A DNA stretch of 64,000 nt. It comes from Kibdelosporangium banguiense (GTDB lineage Bacteria; Actinomycetota; Actinomycetes; Mycobacteriales; Pseudonocardiaceae). Each line of letters begins with the position of its first letter. Positions within the stretch are counted from its first letter, which is position 1. Below are positions 16,689 through 25,019 of this stretch, one piece after another. A program made the translations under genes and the position numbers. The notes beneath the pieces were generated by a model that saw only the letters and a list, made by a program, of their open reading frames with translations, was not told the DNA's origin and did not search any database. The stretch lies in NCBI RefSeq assembly GCF_017876405.1, contig NZ_JAGINW010000001.1, forward strand, positions 7,763,203 through 7,827,202, written 5' to 3'.

Positions 16689-16766
16689 TCAGTGCCTCGG
16701 CGCTGTGGGGCGGACGTGTTCGCGCTGACCACGACAATGCGTGTCCGAAGTCGGTCGCGGTGACAT
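16689..16766 (-). CDS. Possible 25-residue leader ORF upstream of rpsO
   Basis: ATG at 16766 has a strong ribosome site (GAAGGGAG, about 6 nt upstream) and encodes MSPRPTSDTHCRGQREHVRP plus five more residues before TGA. It ends 60 nt before the rpsO start on the same strand. It could be a regulatory leader peptide or a chance ORF; no homologue is recognised. Upstream, to 16980, I see only promoter-like sequence, for example TTGACA on the plus strand at 16914-16919, with the spacing to TAAACT at 16941 too long for a firm call. Confidence 0.25.
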   Translation of the reverse strand: MSPRPTSDTHCRGQREHVRPTAPRH

Positions 16767-16980
16767 GTCGGCTCCCTTCTCACAGCGTCTGGTGGGCAGA
16801 CAGTGTACCGGTCAGGGCCGGACCCTGCCCGGCCTTTTACCCTCCCGGCTGTGTCAGCAGCTGTGTTCCGGTAAATGGGAACAGGCGTTGCCGCACGTCC
16901 AGTGTGTCGCAAGTTGACAGAGCGGCCTGCGCCGCCGGAATAAACTATGTAGTTTCGACAGTCTGAGGGGAGGGTGAGAC

Positions 16981-19900
16981 ATGTCTCGACCTGGTACGCA
17001 TCGGGCGATCGTGGCAGTCGACGTCGAGGGGTTCAGCAGCCGGACGGATCTGCACCAGTCGGCGGTCCGCCGCAACCTGTACGAATCGCTGGAACAGGGG
17101 TTCAACGAGGCCGGTATCCCCTGGGACTCCTGCGACACCAGCCAGGACCGTGGGGACGGCGTGCTGGTCCTCGTGCCACCGGACGTCGCCCACGTCTTTC
17201 TGGTCGACCAGCTGCCGCACCGGCTGGCGGCGGCACTGCGCCGCAACAACGCGATCTACGCCGCTGAGGCGCAGATCCGGCTGCGGATGGCGGTGCACGT
17301 CGGCAAGATCGACTTCGACGACCACGGGATCACCGGGTCCACGGTCAACTTCGTGTGCCGGATGCTGGACGCCCCGGTCCTCAAGGCGGTGCTGGCGGCG
17401 TCGCGCGGTGTGTTCGCCCTGATGGTCTCCGACTGGTTCTACCGCGAGGTCGTCCAGCCCGACCCGGCTGTCCGGCCGGACACCTACAGCGAGGTTTTTG
17501 TCGGTGTCAAGGAGGAGAACCACACTCCGGCGTGGATCCGGCTGCCGGACGACCTGCTGCTGGCCGCGCCGGAGCAGGGCCCGGCCATGGCCGATGTGGA
17601 TGTGGAGATCCGCCGGTACGCGTTGCCGCCGGGGTCGGTCGTGGCCAGTTCGATGCGCGACGGCGAGGAGCTGCGAGAGCACTGGGATCGTTCGGACGAG
17701 CTGCCCGCGGTGTCGGCCTCGGACCATCCGGCGCTGGTGGAATCGCGTCCCCGCCTGCTGGATCGCCTGCAGCCGTTCGTCCGCACGGTGGTCGGCCGGG
17801 TCTATCACGCCCGGCCCAGCCGTCCGGTCGACTGGCAGTCGCCCCGGGAACTTCCGCACGATGTGCACGGCTTCAGCGGTCGTGACACCGAACTCGACCG
17901 CCTCGACGGCCTGCTCGACGGCCTGCTCGACGGTGTGCGCGGTGAAGGCGGTCCGGCGGTGGGCGTGGCCCTGGTCGACGGCCCGGCCGGTGTCGGCAAG
18001 ACGACGCTGGCTGTGCACTGGGCACACCGGATGGCCGGGCATTTCCCTGACGGGCAGTTGTACTTGAACTTGCGCGGCTTCGACCCGCACCAACGGCCGA
18101 TGTCCCCGGCTGACGCGTTACGCAAGTTGCTTGGCGCACTGGGAGTGAACGCCCAGCGCATCCCGGCGGATCTCAACGAGCAGGCGCGGTTGTTCCGGTC
18201 TGTGGTGGCCGGGCAGCGGTTGCTGGTCGTGCTCGACAACGCGCGCAGTCCCGAGCAGGTGCGCTGGTTGTTGCCCGCCGATGCGACCTGCTTTGTGGTG
18301 GTGACCAGCCGCAACCGGTTGGAAGGACTGATCGCCTGGGATGGTGCCGTGCGCATCAACCTCGATGTGCTGCCGCCGCAGGACGCGATCGCGCTGGTTT
18401 CGGGTGTCGTCGGCGAGGCCCGGGTGGCGGCCGAACCACAGGCCTGTGCCGAGCTGGCCAAGCTGTGCGGCTACATGCCGTTGGCGCTGCGCATCGTCGC
18501 TGAGCGAGGTGCCGCGGACGACAGTGTGCGGCTGGCCGACCTGGCAGACGAACTTCTGACCGAGCACGACCGTCTGCTCGACCGGTTGTCCAATGGGGAC
18601 GATGCCACGGCTGTGCGTGCGGTGTTCTCGTGGAGCTACAACGCGTTGCCGTCAGCGTCGGCGCAACTGTTCCGGTTGCTTGGATTGCATCCGGGCCCGG
18701 ATGTCGGCACATCGGCCGCCGGGGCACTGGTCGGGTTGATGCCTGCCCAGGTTCGCCAGTTGCTGCACGTGTTGACCAGCGCGCACATGCTCGAGGAAGT
18801 CGGGCCGGACCGCTACCGCCTGCACGACTTGCTGAGGATGTACGCCGCCGAACGTGCCATCGCCGAGGAGACTGAGGACGACCGCAACGGTGCTGTCGGC
18901 CGGCTGCTGAACTGGTATCTGCACAGCGCCGACGCGGCTGCCCGTGTTCTTGCACCGCAGCGGCGGCGTGCCGCGCTGGTCCCGTTGGCGGGGGCTCAGC
19001 AACCGCACGAGTTCGAGACGTACCACGAGGCGTTGACGTGGTTCAAAACCGAACGTGCCAACCTGGTCGCCGCGACCCGGCAGGCCGAAGAGGTCGGCGA
19101 GTACGCGGTGGCGTGGAAGCTTCCCGCTGCGTTGCTGGGATTCTTCAACCTGCGCAAGCACTGGGCGGACTGGATCAGTGTGCACAAGATCGCCCTGCAG
19201 GCGTCCCGCAAACTGGGCGACCCGTACGCCGAGGCATGGACCCTGAACAGTCTCGGTATCGCCTACTACGACCTGCGGTGGTTCGCCAACGCCGCCGAGT
19301 ACTTCAAGCGTGCGCTGGCACTCCGGCGGCAGGTCGACGACCGCTTCGGAGAAGGCAGCACGCTCGACAACCTGGGCAACACCCATCGCAAACTGCGTCA
19401 GTTCGACGAGTCCATCGAGTGCTACGAGCGTGCGTTGGTATTGTTCCGTGAGATCAGTGACCGCTACGGCGAAGCCAGCACGCTGCGCAACCTGGGCGGT
19501 GCGTATCGCGGACTGCAGCGCTTGGACGAAGCGGCTGAGCACTACCGCAAGGCGTTGCTGATCTGGCGCGAACTGGGCGAGCGCTACGGCGAGGGCAATA
19601 CCCTGAGCAACCTCGGTGACCTGCACCGCAAACTCGGTCGTTTCGACCAGGCCGTCGAGTGCTACCAGCAGGCGCTGACCATCTGCCGTGAGATCGACAA
19701 CCGCTACGGCGAGGGCGCTGTGCTGGACAACCTGGGCGACGTCTACCAGGACCTGGCCCGCTACGACGACGCGATCGACCACTACAACCAGGCGCTGCGC
19801 ATCTCCCAGGAGATCGGCGACCGCTTCGCCGAAGGCAACACCCTCGACAACCTCGGATGCGCCAACTATCAAGCACACAACCCGGAAGAGGCCGAGAAGT

Positions 19901-20130
19901 ACCTACGGCAGGCACTCGCGCTACGGCAGGAGATCAACGACCGGCGCGGCGAAGCGATCACCAAGCACCACTTGGGCGTCGTGCTCTACTCCACGAGCCA
20001 CTTCGTCGAAGCCCATGACTGGTGGCAGCAGTCGCTGGAGATGTTCGACGAGCTGACCGAGCCCCGCTCCATCCAGATCCGGGTCGGCTTCGAGATCGAC
20101 CCGCAGGACAACGAATCGTTGTTCGACTAG
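16981..20130 (+). CDS. STAND regulator: cyclase-homology domain + NB-ARC + TPR array
   Basis: The 1049-residue protein has GGGAGGGTGAGAC before its ATG. Residues about 8-185 resemble a class III nucleotidyl cyclase domain: IVAVDVEGFS (first metal Asp), QDRGDGVLVL (second metal Asp) and GSTVNFVCRM (the VNxxxR transition-state pair). The residue where adenylyl cyclases have substrate-selecting Lys is not Lys, so activity is doubtful. The NB-ARC region (about 300-640) has Walker A GPAGVGKTTLAVHWAH and RLLVVLDNA. From about 760 on there are at least seven TPRs of 40 residues, each with a core like RYGEGxxLxNLGDxxRxLxRFD. There is no winged helix, unlike AfsR. The role is unknown; signal sensing and assembly is inferred from the architecture. 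Confidence 0.88.
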   Translation: MSRPGTHRAIVAVDVEGFSSRTDLHQSAVRRNLYESLEQGFNEAGIPWDSCDTSQDRGDGVLVLVPPDVAHVFLVDQLPHRLAAALRRNNAIYAAEAQIRLRMAVHVGKIDFDDHGITGSTVNFVCRMLDAPVLKAVLAASRGVFALMVSDWFYREVVQPDPAVRPDTYSEVFVGVKEENHTPAWIRLPDDLLLAAPEQGPAMADVDVEIRRYALPPGSVVASSMRDGEELREHWDRSDELPAVSASDHPALVESRPRLLDRLQPFVRTVVGRVYHARPSRPVDWQSPRELPHDVHGFSGRDTELDRLDGLLDGLLDGVRGEGGPAVGVALVDGPAGVGKTTLAVHWAHRMAGHFPDGQLYLNLRGFDPHQRPMSPADALRKLLGALGVNAQRIPADLNEQARLFRSVVAGQRLLVVLDNARSPEQVRWLLPADATCFVVVTSRNRLEGLIAWDGAVRINLDVLPPQDAIALVSGVVGEARVAAEPQACAELAKLCGYMPLALRIVAERGAADDSVRLADLADELLTEHDRLLDRLSNGDDATAVRAVFSWSYNALPSASAQLFRLLGLHPGPDVGTSAAGALVGLMPAQVRQLLHVLTSAHMLEEVGPDRYRLHDLLRMYAAERAIAEETEDDRNGAVGRLLNWYLHSADAAARVLAPQRRRAALVPLAGAQQPHEFETYHEALTWFKTERANLVAATRQAEEVGEYAVAWKLPAALLGFFNLRKHWADWISVHKIALQASRKLGDPYAEAWTLNSLGIAYYDLRWFANAAEYFKRALALRRQVDDRFGEGSTLDNLGNTHRKLRQFDESIECYERALVLFREISDRYGEASTLRNLGGAYRGLQRLDEAAEHYRKALLIWRELGERYGEGNTLSNLGDLHRKLGRFDQAVECYQQALTICREIDNRYGEGAVLDNLGDVYQDLARYDDAIDHYNQALRISQEIGDRFAEGNTLDNLGCANYQAHNPEEAEKYLRQALALRQEINDRRGEAITKHHLGVVLYSTSHFVEAHDWWQQSLEMFDELTEPRSIQIRVGFEIDPQDNESLFD

Positions 20131-20300
20131 GGCAGGGGTGCGGCGCGGACGTGCGCGCGTTCGCCCTGCCTGCCGAAGAGACTCAGGAACTCGACCGGAC
20201 CTGAGCTCGTGGCCCCGAACCAGTGCGGTGTGCGGGTGTCGAACTCCGCTGCTTCCCCGGCTTTGAGGATGAGGTCGTGCTCACCGAGAACCGGAAGCCT
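20127..20300 (-). pseudogene. Remnant of a cupin-type regulator (C-terminus only)
   Basis: The minus strand reads in one frame LPVLGEHDLILKAGEAAEFD, then TRTPHWFGATSSGPVEFLSL and FGRQGERAHVRA before a TAG at 20127-20129. This is the typical last beta-strands and tail of HTH-cupin regulators (TPHWFG and GERAHVRA). No start codon, HTH or first cupin half is found upstream, where the frame runs into non-coding sequence. The stop overlaps the end of the STAND gene by 3-4 nt. It appears to be a truncated gene. Confidence 0.5.
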
Positions 20301-20408
20301 TGGGGATCGGTTACCCGGGGCTGGGCTCGCCTTCGCTCGGGGGCGCCGGCCGGGTCTGCCAGTGGTGTCTTACTGATGGTCTTGGTACTCGGATGTTGGG
20401 GGCATCTT

Positions 20409-20436
20409 GGGTGGTGGGTGGGGGTGGTGGGTTGGG
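20409..20436 (+). other. G-run cluster with G-quadruplex potential
   Basis: Five runs of three or four G separated by TGGT, TG, TGGT and TT lie 19 bp before the GTG of the EI24-like gene. The rest of 20300-20454 holds no gene that I can see. Confidence 0.45.
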
Positions 20437-20454
20437 CGCTGGTAGAAATGTCCG

Positions 20455-21204
20455 GTGCGGGATTTCGTCAAAGGTGTTCGGATGTTCGGGCAGGGGCTGG
20501 GCATTCTGCTGCGGTCGCCTCGGCTGCTGTTGATTGGGGCGGTGCCTGCGCTGCTTACCACGCTGCTGCTGCTTGGTGTGATGGTTGCGTTGGTTTACTG
20601 GATTGGGGATCTGACTGCCTGGCTTACGCCGTTCGCGGATGATTGGTCGGCGGGGTGGCGGACGACGATCCGGGTTGCCGCTGGGGTGGCTGTGTTCGGG
20701 TTGGCACTCACCATCAGTCAGATTGCGTTCTCTGCGCTGACTCTTGCCATTGGGGCGCCGTTTTATGAGCTCATCGCCGAGAAGGTCGAGGATGACCTGG
20801 GTGGGGTGCCGGGCGCGGTCGATCTGCCGTGGTGGCAGTTGCTGGGGATGGGGTTGCGGGACGGCCTTGTTCTTGTCCTTCGGTCGTTGATGTTCACCAT
20901 CCCGTTGTTCTTCGCGGGGTTCATTCCGGTGGTTGGGCAGTTTGTCGTGCCGGTTCTGCTGGCGTTGGTGACCGCTTGGTTTCTTGCGCTGGAGTTGGTC
21001 GGGGTCTCGTTCTATCGGCGCGGCATGGATCTCAAGCAGCGTCGGATGTACCTGCGTAAGCGTCGTGGGCTCGGTTTCGGGCTTGGCCTGCCGGCATCAC
21101 TGCTGTGCCTGATCCCGCTTGCTGCGATCGTTGTGATGCCGGTGGCGTTCGTCGGCGGTGTTCTTGTGGCCCGGGAGACTCTTAGGGATACCGTTGCTGC
21201 GTAA
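20455..21204 (+). CDS. EI24/CysZ-like integral membrane protein
   Basis: The product has 249 residues (GTG start, MRDFVKGVRMFGQGLGILLR). It has several long hydrophobic helices: LLLIGAVPALLTTLLLLGVM, a second near VAVFGLALTISQIAFSALTL, and paired helices toward the C-terminus. The EI24 family signature region APFYELIAEKVEDDLGG is present, as is SFYRRGMDLKQRRMYLRKRR, a basic cytoplasmic loop typical of the family. CysZ is a sulfate transporter in Proteobacteria, but the actinobacterial EI24 proteins have no firm function. The gene is monocistronic, and its stop is 3 bp from the stop of the convergent sigma-factor operon. Confidence 0.88.
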   Translation: MRDFVKGVRMFGQGLGILLRSPRLLLIGAVPALLTTLLLLGVMVALVYWIGDLTAWLTPFADDWSAGWRTTIRVAAGVAVFGLALTISQIAFSALTLAIGAPFYELIAEKVEDDLGGVPGAVDLPWWQLLGMGLRDGLVLVLRSLMFTIPLFFAGFIPVVGQFVVPVLLALVTAWFLALELVGVSFYRRGMDLKQRRMYLRKRRGLGFGLGLPASLLCLIPLAAIVVMPVAFVGGVLVARETLRDTVAA

Positions 21205-21207
21205 GGG

Positions 21208-22068
21208 TTATCGCCAGCGGGTCGCGGGCAGGCAGGTTTTCGGGTCGGGAGGGCTGGGGAAGTAGCCGACCACTGTCCCGGCCGGGGTCACGTGGCACTG
21301 GGGGTTGGATGTGTCGCCCAGGAGCGCGCCGTTGGCGTCGTAGGCCCGGACTACCCTTGGGCCTGGGGTTTCCGGGATCTTCCACGTGTCGGAGTGCACG
21401 ATCCGGGCGACGAAGGTGCCGTTGGCCAGGACTGCGTCAACGGTGCGATCCCCTTCGGTGTAGGTCACTTTGGCGACCTTCGCCGAGACCCGGCCCACGG
21501 TGAGTTGCACGCCGCGTTCGCCACGGTATTCGGCCTTGTTGCCGGGGACGGAACCACCGGCTGCCGCGGACGCGACGTCCACTGCGAACTCGCCGGGCAG
21601 CCATTGACGGTCCTCGACTGAGCCGGAGCCTGCGTTGTACGGCATGGTCTTGCGGCCGATTGTGCACTCCAGTGCGGCGTCCTGGCTGTAGAGCAGGCCG
21701 AACTTGCCGGCTTCGTCGTTGACGAGGTTGTACAGCACGGCTGGGCCTCGGCTGGCGGTCTGCGAGCAGCCCTCCTCGATCGCCTTCTGTTCCTGCGCGG
21801 ATAGGCCTGGGAACACGGGCGCCGAGACGTTCGATGACTTGGGTGGGGGAGTGGGAGTCTGGGCCGCTGCGGGTGGGGAGACGTTCTCGGGCTTCCATGG
21901 CACGAACGCCACGATGGCGCCAAGTACTGCGACGGCTGCGAGTGCGGTGATCAATGGGGCGTGGCGGCGACGGGGGGCGCCTCGGGTTACGGTGCGCTCC
22001 AGTTCGTTGCGGATCCGGGCACGGCTGCGTGGCGGCAGGTCGCGGGGTGTGGGCAATGTGCTGTTCAT
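21208..22068 (-). CDS. Membrane-anchored protein coupled to ECF sigma factor, possible anti-sigma
   Basis: The 286-residue protein has a basic cytoplasmic N-terminus (about 1-40; RARIRNELERTVTRG), one transmembrane helix (LITALAAVAVLGAIVAFVPW), a Pro/Thr-rich linker, then an extracytoplasmic domain of about 200 residues with two or more Cys (EEGCSQTAS, LECTIGRK). The ATG overlaps the sigma-factor stop by 4 nt (ATGA). The topology and coupling fit a regulator or partner of the sigma factor, as in actinobacterial sigma/CU044_5270-type pairs. A zinc-binding anti-sigma motif (HxxxCxxC) is not seen, so the anti-sigma role is only inferred. Confidence 0.7.
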   Translation of the reverse strand: MNSTLPTPRDLPPRSRARIRNELERTVTRGAPRRRHAPLITALAAVAVLGAIVAFVPWKPENVSPPAAAQTPTPPPKSSNVSAPVFPGLSAQEQKAIEEGCSQTASRGPAVLYNLVNDEAGKFGLLYSQDAALECTIGRKTMPYNAGSGSVEDRQWLPGEFAVDVASAAAGGSVPGNKAEYRGERGVQLTVGRVSAKVAKVTYTEGDRTVDAVLANGTFVARIVHSDTWKIPETPGPRVVRAYDANGALLGDTSNPQCHVTPAGTVVGYFPSPPDPKTCLPATRWR

Positions 22069-22688
22069 CGGTCCTCCTGGGGCGCGTTCGGGGCGACGGT
22101 GACTGTTTGTCGTTGCTCGTCAGGAGGCGCGTTGAGCAGGGTGCTCAGCCGCGACTTGGCTTTGCTCACCCGTGCTCGCACGCTTCCCTCCGTGATGCCG
22201 AGCACCGCCGCGGCGTCCGAGTAGGACACCCCGGACCACACGCACAGCGCGATCGCCTCGCGTTCGTTGCGGGGTAGCCGGTTGAGCGCTTCGAGTACGG
22301 TCGCCATCCGGCGCTGGTCGTCCACCCGGGCGGCCACGTCGTCCGCGTGATCCGGGACTGGCGCGTCGGTCGCCACCCGCCGGGTCAGCCGCAGGCGCCG
22401 GGCGAGGCCACGGCGGTCGTTGCGGACCACGTTCGTGGCCACCATCAGCAGCCATGGCAGCGCCGAGTCTCGTTCCAGCCGCATCCCGGCTCGTTTGCGC
22501 CACGCCACCAGGAAGGTGTTCTGCACGTGGTCTTCGGCCGCGGCCCAGGACGCGGTCAGCCGGAAACAGTGGTTGTAGACCGCTTTGGCGTGCCGGTCGA
22601 ACAACACTGTGAACGCCGAGCCGTTGTCCGCCGCGGCCTGTGACCACAGCGCACGGTCATCCGGGCCGTCGGCCCAGTCAGTCGTCAT
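22065..22688 (-). CDS. ECF-type RNA polymerase sigma factor
   Basis: This 207-residue sigma-70 family protein has region 2 (about 25-95; FTVLFDRHAKAVYNHCFRLT, AAEDHVQNTFLVAWRKR) and region 4 (about 135-190; LEALNRLPRNEREAIALCVW, then YSDAAAVLGITEGSVRARVS). The tail after region 4 is short. It overlaps by 4 nt both the upstream TetR gene and the downstream membrane protein. The operon order TetR-sigma-membrane protein is unusual: the sigma gene lies under the TetR promoter, so it would respond to the same ligand as the divergent exporter. Confidence 0.92.
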   Translation of the reverse strand: MTTDWADGPDDRALWSQAAADNGSAFTVLFDRHAKAVYNHCFRLTASWAAAEDHVQNTFLVAWRKRAGMRLERDSALPWLLMVATNVVRNDRRGLARRLRLTRRVATDAPVPDHADDVAARVDDQRRMATVLEALNRLPRNEREAIALCVWSGVSYSDAAAVLGITEGSVRARVSKAKSRLSTLLNAPPDEQRQTVTVAPNAPQEDR

Positions 22689-23311
22689 ACCCCAGTTGTG
22701 TCCGGCCGCCGCCCCCGTGTTGGCTCCGGATTTCCGGCGGCTCGTTCGATGGCGGGCAGGGCGATGTCGTCGACGATCCGGGTGAGTTGTTCATCGGTGG
22801 GCCGGTGGTGCTGGACGACGAGCTCGTGGCGGAGCAGTGCGCTGGGCACGTCGCGGACGTGCGCCGGAACGGGATGCGGCCCGATCTCGCCGCGGTGTGC
22901 GGCGCGTTCGACTATCACGGTGGTGAAAGCGGGGATGACGTCGAGGTTCTCGGCTGACAGGTGGTCGAGTTCGCTGGCGAGGCCGTTCATGATCGTCGGT
23001 CCTATCTGTTCGTAGCGGTGGCGCCACAGCTGCAGGGCCGCGATCAGGTCGTTACGGAGATTGCCGGTGTCGGGAATGTCGTCAGGGGTGATCGTGGGCA
23101 GGTGTGACCGAACCGCGGCGAGGACGAGTTGTGCGCGGTTGGGCCAGCGCCGGTACAGCACCGGGCGACTGGTCGCGGCCCGTTGGGCGACGGCGTCGAC
23201 GGTGAAGGCGGCGTAGCCGACGTCCTGCAGTTCGTCCCAGGCCGCGTCGAGCAGTGCCTGCTCAAGTTCCGTCCCGCGTCGCCTGCGGCGCACCGCCTCG
23301 CTGTTAGACAC
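22685..23311 (-). CDS. TetR family repressor of the divergent MFS exporter
   Basis: The 208-residue protein starts GTG (MSNSEAVRRRRRGTELEQAL). The N-terminal helix-turn-helix is complete: DAAWDELQDVGYAAFTVDAV, AQRAATSRPVLYRRWPNRAQ. The C-terminal ligand domain contains LQLWRHRYEQIGPTIMNGLA. It starts at the edge of a long inverted repeat and is divergent from an MFS exporter 59 bp away, the classic TetR arrangement. Its stop overlaps the ECF sigma start. Confidence 0.92.
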   Translation of the reverse strand: MSNSEAVRRRRRGTELEQALLDAAWDELQDVGYAAFTVDAVAQRAATSRPVLYRRWPNRAQLVLAAVRSHLPTITPDDIPDTGNLRNDLIAALQLWRHRYEQIGPTIMNGLASELDHLSAENLDVIPAFTTVIVERAAHRGEIGPHPVPAHVRDVPSALLRHELVVQHHRPTDEQLTRIVDDIALPAIERAAGNPEPTRGRRPDTTGV

Positions 23312-23351
23312 AGCGTGTATCTTATCGTAAGCTCGAATAAGATACACACTG
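23311..23351. promoter_or_regulatory. TetR operator (long inverted repeat)
   Basis: GTGTATCTTAT (23315-23325) and ATAAGATACAC (23337-23347) form a perfect 11-bp inverted repeat with an 11-nt spacer. The symmetry extends to 15 bp per arm with one mismatch (23311-23325 and 23337-23351). It occupies nearly the whole gap between the TetR and MFS genes, so it should control both. Confidence 0.85.
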
Positions 23352-23370
23352 TTTCTTACTGGAGGATGTG

Positions 23371-24720
23371 GTGAAACGTCGCGACACCCTGGAGCCGCTG
23401 GGGGCTCCGCTGATCCGGCTGGCCCTTGTCCTTGTGCTCGGTGCGGTCGCGCCACTGCTGGACACGACGATCGCGAGTGTGGCGCTGCGCACCCTCGCGG
23501 CCGAGTTCGGCGTCGGCACGGCCGCGATCGGCTGGGTAAGCACGGCCTACCTGCTCGCCATGGCGGTGACGATCCCGGCCAGCGGCTGGCTCACCGATCG
23601 GTTCGGCACGAAGCGGGTGTGGCTGGGTGCACTGCTGGTGTTCACCGTCGGTTCGGCGGGTGCGGGCATGGCGTCAGGCCTGGGAACTCTGATCGCGTTC
23701 CGTTGCCTGCAGGGGATCGGTGCCGGGCTCGTGCAGCCGGTCATTCTGACCGCGCTGGTGCGGGCGGCCGGTCCGGGAAAGCTCGGGCGGGTGCTGACTA
23801 TCGTCACGTTCGTTGCTGTTCTCGTGCCGATCGTCGGTCCCGTTGCGGGCGGTCTGATTCTGGCCGACGCGAGCTGGCGATGGATCTTCTACGTCAACAT
23901 CCCGCTGTGCGTGCTCGCCATCGTGATGGCCTGGATTGTGATTCCCGGTGCGAGGACAGGCGAAGCCGAGCAATTCGACGCGCTTGGTCTCGCCTTGCTC
24001 AGCCCGGCGCTGGCGGGAATCCTTTTTGGACTGTCTCGGGCCACGGCCGGATTCGGCAGTGTGGATGTGCTTTTGCCGTTGTCCGGTGGTTTGCTTTTGC
24101 TCGGTGCTTACGTTGTCCGTGGCCTGAGAGGGAACGCTCGCCACTTGGTCGGCCTTCGGCTGTTGCGCATCCGGTCGTTCGCCGCAGCGGGTAGCGTGCA
24201 GTTCTTCTCGGGACTTTCCCTTTACGGCGCGATGTTCCTGTTACCGCTCTACTATCAGCAGGTTCGCGGTCAAGGTGCGTTGGCGGCCGGTCTGTTGCTC
24301 GCACCGCAAGGCGTCGGAGCGTTGCTGGTGCGCCCTGTCGGCGGCATCGTGGACCGTATTGGCGCCTCTCGCATCGTGCGCGTAGGCGTACTGGTGTGCG
24401 CGATCGCGACCGTGCCTTTCGTCTTCGCGGGAGCGCATACCAGTGAAGCGCTGCTCGCTTGTGCTCTTGTTGTACGCGGTGCAGGGCTCAGCGCGGCGAA
24501 CATCGCGGTCATGACTGGTGCGTTCCGTGACGTGCCTCGGGATGATGTGTCGGATGCCAGCACGTTGACACGCATGCTCCAACAGATCGGTGGAGCGTTC
24601 GGGACCGCCGTCCTGGCCGTCAGTGCGGCCGGCGGGGCGTTCCACACGGCTTTCCTCTGGTCGGTCCTGCTCTCTGTGCTCGCGTTCGTTCCGGCTCTGC
24701 TGATGACTGAAAGTCCATAA
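23371..24720 (+). CDS. MFS drug exporter, DHA2 (EmrB/QacA) type
   Basis: The 449-residue transporter has about 12-14 helices. GTG at 23371 is chosen because GGAGG sits 5 nt upstream; GTG at 23368 is too close. Family motifs are visible: LLDTTIASVALRTLAAEFG (motif D1), SGWLTDRFGTKRVW (motif A), FRCLQGIGAGLVQPVILTAL (motif B) and VPIVGPVAGGLI (motif C of exporters). It is divergent from its TetR regulator across a large operator. Proton-driven export of a toxic or self-made hydrophobic compound is inferred; the substrate is unknown. Confidence 0.92.
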   Translation: MKRRDTLEPLGAPLIRLALVLVLGAVAPLLDTTIASVALRTLAAEFGVGTAAIGWVSTAYLLAMAVTIPASGWLTDRFGTKRVWLGALLVFTVGSAGAGMASGLGTLIAFRCLQGIGAGLVQPVILTALVRAAGPGKLGRVLTIVTFVAVLVPIVGPVAGGLILADASWRWIFYVNIPLCVLAIVMAWIVIPGARTGEAEQFDALGLALLSPALAGILFGLSRATAGFGSVDVLLPLSGGLLLLGAYVVRGLRGNARHLVGLRLLRIRSFAAAGSVQFFSGLSLYGAMFLLPLYYQQVRGQGALAAGLLLAPQGVGALLVRPVGGIVDRIGASRIVRVGVLVCAIATVPFVFAGAHTSEALLACALVVRGAGLSAANIAVMTGAFRDVPRDDVSDASTLTRMLQQIGGAFGTAVLAVSAAGGAFHTAFLWSVLLSVLAFVPALLMTESP

Positions 24721-24826
24721 TGGATGGACACGACGGAAAGCCCGATGTCCACAGTGGACGTCAGGACGGGTTCGGCACGGCTTCGGGCGGATCGTGCGCG
24801 GCGCGATCACAGCCTCGGCGGGTCAT

Positions 24827-24846
24827 TTCTGGGAGCGCTCCCAGAA
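24827..24846. promoter_or_regulatory. CebR-type operator upstream of the CE1/GH48 operon
   Basis: A perfect 20-bp palindrome contains TGGGAGCGCTCCCA (24830-24843), the exact CebR consensus of Streptomyces cellulose/cellobiose genes. It lies about 175 bp before the esterase start. The rest of 24721-25019 holds no gene; GTCCACAGTGGAC at 24747-24759 is a small palindrome of unknown meaning. Confidence 0.88.
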
Positions 24847-25019
24847 TGTCAGGGTAACCGGAACGCCATCCACCCGTAATCCGCCATGTGGGCTATCACC
24901 GACACGGGCAGATGGCGCGCCGAAACTTCCGCGAAACTGTTGCCGCCTGGCGGAACGCACTGCATAGTGGAGTGGCGGCGCGGCACCTTCACAGCCTCCT
25001 TGGCAAGGAGGAATGAAGG

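Noticed and set aside
16914..16946. TTGACA/TAAACT promoter for the STAND gene
   Set aside because: The 21-bp spacing is too long for a normal sigma-70-type promoter, so I did not call it.
24747..24759. GTCCACAGTGGAC palindrome as a specific operator
   Set aside because: Similar GTCCACnGTGG stretches recur inside coding regions (for example near 40848 and 46438), so it is probably a general sequence bias.
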